Shown in pieces: positions 52,233 through 61,595 of a DNA stretch of 64,000 nt. Position 1 is the first letter of the stretch; each line of letters starts with the position of its first letter. The DNA lies in the NCBI GenBank assembly GCA_033032175.1, contig CM065326.1, forward strand, positions 11,736,001 through 11,800,000, read 5' to 3'. The DNA is from Saturnia japonica. Taxonomy: Eukaryota; Arthropoda; Insecta; Lepidoptera; Saturniidae. The position numbers and the translations under genes are program-made. Below the pieces are notes generated by a model that was not told where the DNA came from, did not search any database, and saw nothing but the letters and a program-made list of their open reading frames with translations.

Positions 52233-53111
52233 ACAAAGAGGCCTTGATATAAATAAAATTTATGTAAATTTGAAATATATGTATGTGTCTAAATTGAAAA
52301 AAAAATTTAATTATATATTCTCTTAATTTATGTAAAATTATACTTTATTTATAAATAAAAACTAAACAATAATTTTGTAGTGTATGCAAGCGCAGACGCG
52401 GGCACAGGTAGTGATTTCAAAAAGATACCTTTGCCAAAGTCACTAACATTCAAAGTAACCGCTCTAGCACATTCTATGAATTCGTTTATCTTAAAGTAAT
52501 ATACGTAATGGATCAACAAAACATAAATATTAGTACTGTAAAAACCAATACGTTAAAAAATCATATTTGTATTGTGTGCACCGTACGCGTACAGTACATC
52601 GTTTCAACATATGTACATAGTTATGTCGAATTGTGTCTAATCAAGCAATATCTATGGTATAAAAAAACATAATTACGATAATAGATTTTCAAAACCAGTA
52701 TATAGATACGGTACGGTATGAGCTAAAAGCGTTATTACCCATGGCTACTGCTTATGGTGTGAACAAACACACTAAATTGCTACATCGGCAATACTAACAG
52801 GTACCTATCAGTACCTACACATTAAAATAAGTAATAAATAATAATGAGCATAGAACATAGAATTATGAATTCGACGTGTATTTATATCGCTATACATACA
52901 CCATCCTTTTAGCGCAGTGGTGGTAAGCATAAACAAATAACCAAAGGATTGTAATTTCTAACGCAATTTCTATATTTTGTAACGTCAATTCGCTTGAAAT
53001 AGTTTTGTTGAATTAAACATCAATGTTTAATTATACTACATCTATATTTATGCCAATGAGAATCAAGCAATACATATCATTTATAAAGTATACTTTGAAA
53101 AAAGTTTACTT
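52233..53111. other. Gene-free AT-rich sequence
   Basis: I see no ORF or recognisable repeat except a 27-base stretch near 52857 (CATAGAATTATGAATTCGAC) that also occurs at about 55698. Confidence 0.4.
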
Positions 53112-53441
53112 ACTGAAAAAACGAACATTTGACGTTTAACCAAAAAACCAGTTTTTATTCGTTCCTTCATTTTGTTGTTCCTTTTACAGCCAAATTTGTA
53201 TTGTATATTTTTAGCGATAAGATTCATTGTAGCTTATTCATTACTTCAAATTTAAAGTAGTTTCTTGTAACGTTTACAGTTCACATTCAATTATAGTCCT
53301 TATAACGATCGCTATAGATCTGTTCTATCAAAAACTGTCTCGTTCGTTTTTAAACTTGTTGTTAAATAGAGAAACAATTCGTTCGTTTTTCATAGAAGAA
53401 CTGGTTATTAAAAGCGTTTTTAAACGAAATGCCCAGTACTA
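53112..53441 (-). mobile_element. 460-bp MITE (TAGTACTGGGCG family), truncated, reversed
   Basis: The right edge reads AAATGCCCAGTACTA. The match to the other four copies runs to TTACTGAAAAAACGAAC at the left, where the last ~125 bases of the element are missing. Confidence 0.75.
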
Positions 53442-53626
53442 ATAGAAACACCACTAAGCTTGCGACTATAAATTTTAATTTCGGAAATTAACCCTGAGAA
53501 TTGATTGATTAGTTAAGAACAATTTATAGAAAAATCACAAATAATGCATTTTAGCCAAAGACAGACAGATACTAGTATACTACCTATAGGTACAGAATAT
53601 ATTAACATATGTTATCAGAATACAAG

Positions 53627-53940
53627 ACACTGAAAATACAAAATATCTGGGTTTAAAAATTGACAAAGTACTTAATTGGAAGGCACACGTTGAAGCTTTA
53701 AGTAAAATAATTAGCAGTGTTTCGTATGCGTTCTATAAACTAGCCCCAACAGTTAGTACAGATGCACTACTTATTGTATATCATGGCCTCGTGGTACCTC
53801 TAAGGCTCTAACACGCTAAGGCGTTATTTTCTGGGGCAACTCCACACAAGGCGGATATGATGTACGTAACTATTTTTATAAATGTAAGACCAGTATTGAC
53901 CATAATTAGACAATAAAGATATTGTATTGTATTATAGTCT
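53627..53940 (+). pseudogene. LINE 3' remnant
   Basis: It reads NTKYLGLKIDKVLNWKAHVE, then SYAFYKLAPTVSTDALLIVY, followed by stops. This is the segment after the reverse-transcriptase core in jockey/R1-like LINEs (YLG..LD..L.W..H). It ends in an ATTGTATTGTATT repeat tail typical of a LINE 3' end. Confidence 0.72.
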
Positions 53941-54072
53941 GAGTACGCTCTATAGATTTTAGCCTATGAGGATACATTTATCTCTTGAGGATACTATATA
54001 AAGTATGCTACTTGGCTATTAATCTGTATCAGCCAGCGTTGCCAGAAAATGAGTAAGTTACAGACAATACAT

Positions 54073-54290
54073 TTGTAGCGATATCTCTCGCCACAAACTG
54101 TCGCATCAACGCATCTACACAACTACGTAGCGACACATAGCTACATCTATCGAGCCACATAAGACGCAGCCTACTATCCTAAATTGCGCTATAGAAATTA
54201 ACTCAATCGTTGAGTATATGTACAAGAACCCGACTACAACCCTCGGGGCAGCTGCCCGCCAGACATAGCACCCGTCTGGCCGGAGGATCC
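54073..54290 (-). mobile_element. Dispersed repeat related to 4283-4451
   Basis: Reverse complement of the repeat in IARS2 intron 2, sharing the AGTCGGGTTCTTGTA and CAGACGGGTG blocks. Several TGTAGCGA/CGCTACA words lie at its left end. Confidence 0.55.
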
Positions 54291-55161
54291 TACCTTTTCT
54301 ATGGCGGATGAGGAACTTTACTTATAGACAGCCGTCATTGTGCTTATTGCTTAAATTATACAATAAATAATCTATTAAAATAAACAGGAGTCTGGATTAT
54401 AAGTTTTAAGTTGTTTAAATAAACTATTTACTTTTGTTTATGAACTACTTTAGTATAAAATCCAGTAATATTGTTTGTATCACTGAACAAAGAATACACT
54501 TTAGTCCGTAGTTTGTACACATATGATTATTTTTACACGAGATGTCTAGTTTTCAGCAACGTTATTTAGAAAAGTTGGATCAAATACCGAATTTTTCTTC
54601 GTGGCTACAGGTTTATCAAAAACGGTAGGTATTTTTATTTTATAATTCGGTATGTTTTAGTATTTTTTCGGGGTGGCCTACGTATTTTCGTAAAATTTTA
54701 TCTCGTCTTACAGCCCTCTCTTATTCCTGCACTCATGTAAAAAGAAAAGTGCAACAAATGACGATTACATAAAAAAACACAAACCATACACTGTCATTGT
54801 AAGCACCAAGTTTGTCTGTGTGTTTGTTTGTAGTTTGTAAAACTTGTCTACCATAGTTAATTTTGATCTCGTTTGACTGAGCTGAGGGGTAAATAAAAAT
54901 AGGTGAATAAATAAGTAGGTACCTACTGAGTGTATACAAAGTAATTGATATTAATAGTTCCGTTAATATTGTACAATATCATGCTATGTAAAGAAGTGCC
55001 AGTAAATACCTAAGTAAATACTAATTTGGTACATAAATAAAGATAAAATTGCGTTTTTCAACAATTATGAGAATGCGTTACTTTTTGAGCAGTCCTTGGT
55101 AACTTTTTGCTATCGAGCACTGGTAACACTGATATCATCTAAGTTTATCTATTTATCTCTG

Positions 55162-55697
55162 GTTTATCTCTCTAATTAAAAACATAAACAAAACAATCCC
55201 GGCTGTAGTACTGGGCGTTTTGTTCAGATACGGTTTTAATAACCAGTTCTCCTAAGTAAAACGAACGAACTGTTTCTCTATTTAACAAAAACAAGTTTCA
55301 AAACGAACGAGACCATTTTATGATAGAACAGATCTATAGTTATTGTTATATGGACTATAATTGAATGAACAGTAAACCGTTACAAGAAACTACTTTGAAT
55401 TTGAAGTAACGAATAAGCTACAATGAATCTTATTTCTAAAGATATACAATACAAATTTGGTTGTAAAAAAAAAACAAAAACGAAGGAACGAATAAAAACT
55501 GGTTTTTGGTTATACGTCAAATGTTCGTTTTTTCAGTAGATACAGTTTGTTCTCGAACTTAAGAAAAAACGGTTTTTTTTATAACCGCTTTTAAGAACGG
55601 TTCCTTGAGTGTAAAAAAGCGTTTCGTTTCGTTTTACGAAAAAACAGAAACGACGCAGCACTACCCGGTTGGCGACTACTGGTTGTTGCCCGCAAAC
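55162..55697 (+). repeat. Duplicated promoter-side segment (copy 1)
   Basis: From GTTTATCTCTCTAATTAAAA through a whole MITE to CTACTGGTTGTTGCCC it matches 60987-61518, which lies just upstream of the paralogue start at 61596. The LINE and Harbinger genes lie between the two copies. Confidence 0.85.
55206..55663 (+). mobile_element. 460-bp MITE (TAGTACTGGGCG family), copy 3
   Basis: Ends TAGTACTGGGCG and CGCAGCACTA. It is closer to the copy at 61030 than to the LTV1 copies. Confidence 0.8.
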
Positions 55698-55740
55698 ATA
55701 GAATTATGAACTCGGCGTGTAAAGTGAGCGGACTGTATCC

Positions 55741-57672
55741 GTGTGTAGACTAGGAATGACCGACCACCCGTCCATAACGTTAGTTTCAGTTTATCTCTCG
55801 CCGAGGAAAGTGCCTCTCAGGTCTGACCTAGAAAAGCTACTTTCGCTCGGTGAATCGGTCATTATAGCGGGTGACCTCAATTGTGGACACACTTCGTTTG
55901 GCAATTGGAGAGACTCCAGAAATGGTGTTAAACTCGAAGAGCTAACGAACGTGCTAAACTTTGATGTCATAGCGCCACCCACTCCCACCCACTTTCAAGA
56001 CAACTGTATGCCGACAGTGCTTGATGTAGCTCTCATTAAAGGTATCGCGCTTCGGTTACGACTCATTCGGGTCGTACACGAGCTCGACTCCGACCACCGT
56101 CCGGTCATCATGCAGCTAGGTCAACCAGACGACTCTAGCCCTCCTTCGGTCCAAGTGGTTGACTATGCTAAGTTAAAACATTATCTTGCGGACAGGCCGT
56201 CCTCGTCCAGTTTAGATAGGATCCCGGACGTATTGGGGTCCGTTGCGGATGTAGATCTCGCGATCGATTCCCTGGTCGACCACCTGCAGGTCAGCATCGG
56301 AGAGGCCTCGAGAGAAGTCGAAGAGGCGAGCGATCGCCGCTTCGTACTCCCTGCTGACGTGCGGGCGTTGTTGACGGAAAAGAACGCGGCGACTCGTGCG
56401 CACGACCACTATCCGACCGAGGAAAACCGCGCACGCTTACGCGCGCTTCAGAGAGCGGTTAGAGCCCGCATATTAGAACTCAGGAGTCACAGATGGGACG
56501 CCCTCGTCGAAGGGCTAAGGCCGTCGCATCTGGCTTACTGGAAACTAGCTCGCAGCCTCAAAATAGAGGCTTCTTATCTTATGCCCCCCCTCGAGAGGGG
56601 TCCCGGTATACCGCTCGCCTTCGATAGCAGCGACAAGGCGGAGTGCCTCGCCACTTGTTTGGAGAGCCAGTGCTCTCCGAACAGTGTCGATGCAAATACC
56701 TACCGGGTCGAGGGTATCGATGGATGCGTGCGGGAGCTGGATAAGCTCCCCGCGACAGCCTCCCTGTCCCCAGTCACGTCTGAGGAGGTTCTTTCCATTA
56801 TAAAAAGCCTTAAGCTCAGAAAAGCACCAGGTCCCGACGGAATCAGGAATGAAGTACTTAGGCTTCTTCCTGATCGCCTCATAGCTCTATTGGTCTGCAT
56901 CTTCAATGTAGCCATAGTCCACTGCCATTTTCCAGCCGCCTGGAAAAAGGCAATAGTCATAGGTATCCGTAAGCCCGGCAAGAGCGCGTCGCTTCCCGAC
57001 AGCTATCGCCCGATCAGTCTCCTAAATACGTTAGGGAAAATTTACGAGCTGATCCTTCTGAACCGTCTCAAGCCAATAATAGAGGAGAAAGACCTCTATC
57101 CGCCTGAGCAATTCGGTTTCCGTGCTAGATATTCTTGCACTCATCAAGTGCACCGCCTCACGGAGCACGTTGCATTTAATTTTGCTGAACTTTATAAACC
57201 CCGCCGTACACTTGCGGTCTTTTTCGACGTGGCCAAGGCCTTTGATAAGGTCTGGCACGAGGGATTGATTTACAAGTTGTACCGCTTTGAAGTCCCCGAT
57301 AGGCTAATTAAAATAATTCGCGACTATTTAACAGATCGCACCTTCCGCTATAGAGTGGAAGGTGAATTGTCCACGCCCCGTCCAATACGCTCAGGCGTTC
57401 CCCAAGGTTCGATCCTGGCTCCTAGCCTATTTAACCTGTACGTCAGTGACCTACCTCGACTCCCGGAGGTCGAGGTAGGGCTATACGCTGACGATACAGT
57501 CTTATATGCCTCAGATAGGAATAGATCCGACCTCAGACACAAAGTCCAACGCTCCGTGACCACTCTCGGGAAGTGGTTTAACGAGTGGCGTATAGCCGTT
57601 AATCCCTCGAAGAGCGCCGCGATGCTCTTCGATGCGGATTCGTCACACCTAGAACAGGTAATGGTTATTTAA
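55741..57672 (+). pseudogene. LINE (jockey-like) endonuclease/reverse transcriptase, truncated at both ends
   Basis: An open frame of about 640 codons. The recognisable LINE part starts at TDHPSITLVSVYLSP, inside the endonuclease domain (IIAGDLNCGH), so the N-terminal half of the endonuclease is gone. Reverse transcriptase motifs follow: KAPGPDGIRNEVL, YRPISLLNTLGKIYE, FFDVAKAFDKVWH, GVPQGSILAPSLFNLYVSDL and the catalytic GLYADDTVLYAS. The frame stops at VMVI soon after NPSKSAAMLF, so the C-terminus and 3' UTR are missing. GC content is much higher than around it. There are no internal stops, so the insertion or rearrangement is recent. 5' truncation is usual for LINEs; loss of the 3' end is not. 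Confidence 0.92.
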
Positions 57673-57806
57673 TAACATTGAGTTAATGTTTATTTTAACC
57701 ACCCTTTGTGCATACTCTTTTATTAATCTCTGTGTTAAACAATTAGAAAAATACATTTGATCAGTGTATTTTATTTATTTTATAAAATATTTCCTTTATT
57801 TTCCAG

Positions 57807-58009
57807 TGAAAAAGAAATTCAAGCCAGATGAAAGCAGGACGGCCAGGAATATTGCTGTGGCTGAATATTATTCATACAAAAAACATTGCCTAGAGGCTAA
57901 ATTAACTAATATTAATTTAGAAAATGAGGGTTTAAAGTTAAATAATGAAAAATTAAAGTTAGAAATAGAAAAGTTAAAATTGGAATTAGATAAGTCAAAG
58001 GAGAAATAA
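57807..58009 (+). CDS. C-terminal exon of a Harbinger-associated Myb/SANT-like protein
   Basis: After a TTATTTTCCAG acceptor the frame reads KKKFKPDESRTARNIAVAEY and then a Leu/Lys/Glu coiled coil (ENEGLKLNNEKLKLEIEKL) ending at TAA, about 67 codons. Two-gene Harbinger elements pair a transposase with a Myb-like DNA-binding partner that often ends in such a coil. The exon with the Myb domain is not found upstream, where the truncated LINE lies. It faces the transposase gene tail to tail. Confidence 0.6.
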
Positions 58010-58075
58010 TATCTATACTTGATTATTTGTTATATAATTTTAACCATTTCATCTGGGTATTGTTTTCTGTCTTAA

Positions 58076-58495
58076 TAATATTCATCTATGGTGGTGTTCC
58101 TAAGTAATTTTATAATAAGCATTTCATATATGAATAATGTATAATTTTAAGTAATTAACCAATGTTGATTTATGTAAATGTAAGGTTTTTTATTTTATTT
58201 TAGAGATGGATAATATCATAATGAATAAATGCCTGTTAGGTTTTATAACAAAAGTAGATAATCAATAAAACAAAATATCATGTGATAATATTCATCTATG
58301 GTGGTGTTCCTATTAAGTAATTTTATAATAAGCATTTCATATATGAATAATGTATAATTTTAAGTAATTAACCAATGTTGATTTATGTAAAAGTAAGGTT
58401 TTTTATTTTATTTTAGAGATGGATATTATAATGAATAAATTCCTGTTAGGTTTTATAACAAAAGTAGATAATCAATAAAACAAAATATCATGGTG
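58076..58495. repeat. Two tandem units of about 210 bp between the convergent Harbinger genes
   Basis: TTCATCTATGGTGGTGTTCC occurs at 58081 and 58291, and the 210-bp units are almost identical, each ending AATCAATAAAACAAAATATC. Each unit holds AATAAA on the plus strand, so the poly(A) site of the partner gene is doubled. Confidence 0.9.
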
Positions 58496-58508
58496 ATTGT
58501 AAAGGTGT

Positions 58509-58514
58509 TTTATT
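58509..58514 (-). terminator. Poly(A) signal of the Harbinger transposase gene
   Basis: AATAAA on the minus strand, just 4-9 bases after the TAG stop at 58518. Confidence 0.55.
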
Positions 58515-58517
58515 TCA

Positions 58518-60309
58518 CTAGGTGAAGAAATTATTTATTAACGATGTTCTTTCTCCAACATCTTGATTTTCTAAATTGCTCTCAATATCAATAATATCAG
58601 TGATTGGCAACTCCACTTCTGATGGAACTTCCTCTAACCTGTGATTTCGACAAATATTATACAAAACTGCAGTTGCAATTATTATTGCTTGAACTTTAAC
58701 TAATGACAACCGTAATGTCAGTGCCACTACAGGGAAACGACACTTCCATATACCAAATGTCCTGAAAAAAAGAACAAATATTTTAGAATAAGTTTCATAC
58801 AGGATTTATAACTATATTTCTTAATAATCATAATTCTGATATTAATTAATTATATTAAAAGGTAATTTGTTAGTTTGTGTGGGGTATAATCTCTGGAGCT
58901 ACCCATTGAACCAATAAAAAGTTCTTGCACTAATGTAAAGAGGCCCTTTCCCTGAGTGACGGTCTACTTTTAATCAAACAAGACATACCACAGAAGCAAA
59001 TATGTGAACAATAGCTAATCACTATTACAGTATATGGAAAAAATATAAATGATAGGTATGTAATGCATTCATGTATAATAATTTGTTGAACTTTTTAATT
59101 GGCTGTATCTAGTATTAAAATAATAAACATTCTAATGCAAAACATTCTTATAATTATTTTATAGTAGGTAATATATTACCTTTCTATCGTATTCCTGGTT
59201 TTAATGTGAGCTTCATTATAACGTTGCTCAGCTTGAGTAAGTGGATTTAATATTGGTGTTAATAAATAACGCCTGTTTGGGTAAGCACTGTCACCAAGCA
59301 GCCAGCGATTACCAAAGTGACCATTATCACATTGAGCTGTAAAAGACAATTATTTTGCTAAGCCCATGTTACAACATTAATAAATAAGCAGCCAAACCAA
59401 AAGTTCTTTAGAAATGCTTAAAGCATTTACCTCTAAGAATAGAATTGTTAAATATTGTAGCATCATGTGTTGAACCTGGCCAGCGGGCTACCACATTCAT
59501 TAGCCTCAAATCAGCATCACAGATTGCTTGGACATTTAAGGAAAAGTATCCTTTACGGTTTCTGAATTCTTCACCGATAACATGACCTAAAAGAAATAAT
59601 TGTTAATGTTACTTAATGTAGTGTTAATTTGATATTCACGGAAAATATAATAAAACCTTATTCATTTTGCCTGTAACTATTCTAATAAAATACTCACATG
59701 GTGATTGGATTCGTATATGAGTACAATCAATAGCAGCAAGAACTCGAGGAAATCCACCAATCTGGTAAAAAATTTCTGCACTTTGTTGATTTAAAACTAT
59801 ATACTCATCATACAAGTTGGCTATTGCTGACGATATGTCATAGACAATTCTCCCAGCTGTTGATGCAGAGACCCCAACAAAGTCAGCTACTGAGATTAAC
59901 ATGGTACCCAGCGCATAAAACCGCAACGTCAACAAAAGTTGATGCAGTGGAGAAACGCCGAAATTCCTGAAAAAAAAAAATCAATGCATTTACCCCTTGT
60001 AAGTAGATAATGATTAATTACCTGAGTAGGTACGGTATCTTTTGGAAATAATGTCAAAGAGATTTACCTTTTAGAGGTTACACGAATATACGGCATCAGT
60101 TTAACCAGCAATGATTCACAAGCAGATTTCGATAACCTAAATCTAAAGGTGAAATCGACATCATCCAAGGTCTGCATGTAGTTAACTCTTCTCATATATC
60201 TTGATGAAGCGCGACTTTCAGTGTCGCTATCAGTATCCCAATCCGATAACTGAGCCAACCCCTCCAAATCACTTTCGTCACTATCACTGGAGAATAGAGA
60301 AATTTCCAT
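58518..60309 (-). CDS. Harbinger-superfamily transposase (HARBI1-like), five exons, intact
   Basis: Exons on the minus strand: 60309-60068, 59966-59698, 59586-59431, 59336-59180 and 58761-58518. All introns are GT-AG, phases 2, 1, 1, 2 join, and the product is 355 aa, close to the 349 aa of vertebrate HARBI1. The N-terminus is acidic ([12 protein letters not shown]). A helix-turn-helix follows in exon 2 ([18 protein letters not shown]). The DDE_Tnp_4 nuclease motifs are [10 protein letters not shown] (first Asp), [13 protein letters not shown] and LLGDSAYP (second Asp region), and [15 protein letters not shown] (Glu). No stop or frameshift is seen, so the gene may be functional, as an active Harbinger element or an adopted gene. 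Clear Harbinger inverted ends with a 3-bp TWA duplication were not found. It lies between two direct copies of a promoter-side repeat. Confidence 0.92.
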
Positions 60310-60444
60310 TTCCTTTTCTTTAAAATTAACGATAGAAATGTTCAGAAGATAGGCAATAAACCGTGGAATTGCTTCGATTGCAAAAAACGATTGTTTCTAT
60401 CAATCGAACCAAATGTCAAAACAAACAGATAGGTTATTGGCAAG

Positions 60445-60784
60445 CTTCTTCTTCTTCTTCTTCCTCTTCCTAACTTGGCAACCGGTCCTCTTTAATGAAG
60501 ACCATTACTGCCATTGTCGAGTGAATTATATTGTCAAGTGTTATGACGACTCAGTAGCCTAACAAGATGGTGGCTCCCTTGTTAGAACTTTCTAGGGAAT
60601 TTTTGTAGGATCTCGGAATGAATGCTTTCAGCTTATATTTATAATCCACCTCACTTATGCACAAAACCAAACTATATCACGCAAAACGCCACCAATATTA
60701 CGGTAATATAGGGTCAAAAACCTAAGTAAATGAATTAAAAATAACAACCACAACATGTCACTTCAAGATCCCGCCAAAAACTCC
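60445..60784 (-). mobile_element. SINE (family 4), complete, with 10-bp target duplication
   Basis: TATTGGCAAG flanks it (60435-60444 and 60785-60794). On the minus strand it starts GGAGTTTTTGGCGGGATC and ends with a (GAA)n-type tail of about 6 units. It lies upstream of the Harbinger transposase ATG (60309). Confidence 0.85.
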
Positions 60785-60986
60785 TATTGGCAAGCGTAAA
60801 CTGTCATTTTCAAACAGAGGGCAATCTACAATCTGTAATCCGTCCTCTCAAAGATCGATTGATTTTAGACATAGCAAACTCAATCTATAGATTGGTTATT
60901 GGCAAGAATTATCTATTAAAAGTTTGTATTAACAATCTTAGATAGCATAAATTGGATTTGGATTGATTATTAATTTCGGGCGTAAG

Positions 60987-61518
60987 TTTATCTCTCTAAT
61001 TAAAAACATAAACAAAATAATCCCGGCTGTAGTACTGGGCGTTTTGTTCAGATACGGTTTTAATAACCAGTTCTTCTAAGAAAAACGAACGAACTGTTTC
61101 TCTATTTAACAAAAACAAGTTTCAAAACGAACGAGACCATTTTATGATAGAACAGATCTATAGTTATTGTTATAAGGACTATAATTGAATGAACAGTAAA
61201 CCGTTACAAGAAACTACTTTGAATTTGCAGTAACGAATAAGCTACAATGAATCTTATTGCTAAAGATATACAATACAAATTTGGTTGTAAAAAAAAACAA
61301 AAACGAAGGAACGAATAAAAACTGGTTTTTGGTTAAACGTCAAATGTTCGTTTTACCAAAATACAGTTTGTTCTCGAACTTAAGAAAAAACCGTTTTTTT
61401 TTATAACCGCTTTTAAGAACGGTTCCTTGACTGTAAAAAAGCGTTTCGTTTCGTTTTACGAAAAAACAGAAACACCCAGCACTACCCGGCTGGCGACTAC
61501 TGGTTGTTGCCCACAAAG
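60987..61518 (+). repeat. Duplicated promoter-side segment (copy 2), upstream of the paralogue
   Basis: Matches 55162-55697. It contains the MITE at 61030-61484 and ends 78 bp before the ATG at 61596. Confidence 0.85.
61030..61484 (+). mobile_element. 460-bp MITE (TAGTACTGGGCG family), copy 4
   Basis: Ends TAGTACTGGGCG and CCCAGCACTA. It ends 111 bp upstream of the ATG-only exon at 61596, nearly the same spacing as the MITE before LTV1. Confidence 0.8.
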
Positions 61519-61595
61519 TACTTTATATTTTATAAATACTGAAAGCGTTGTTGTTACAGTGATATTGTGTTATTTTTTCTCGATTAACAAGAGAA

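Noticed and set aside
52857..52884. 27-base match between 52857 and 55698 as evidence of a further duplication
   Set aside because: Too short, and the flanks do not align. It may be part of an unrecognised repeat.
57650..57830. A LINE-Myb fusion through the CAG|GTAATG site at the end of the LINE frame
   Set aside because: The LINE frame ends in phase 0 and the Myb exon at 57807 needs phase 1. Joining them gives an immediate TGA stop.
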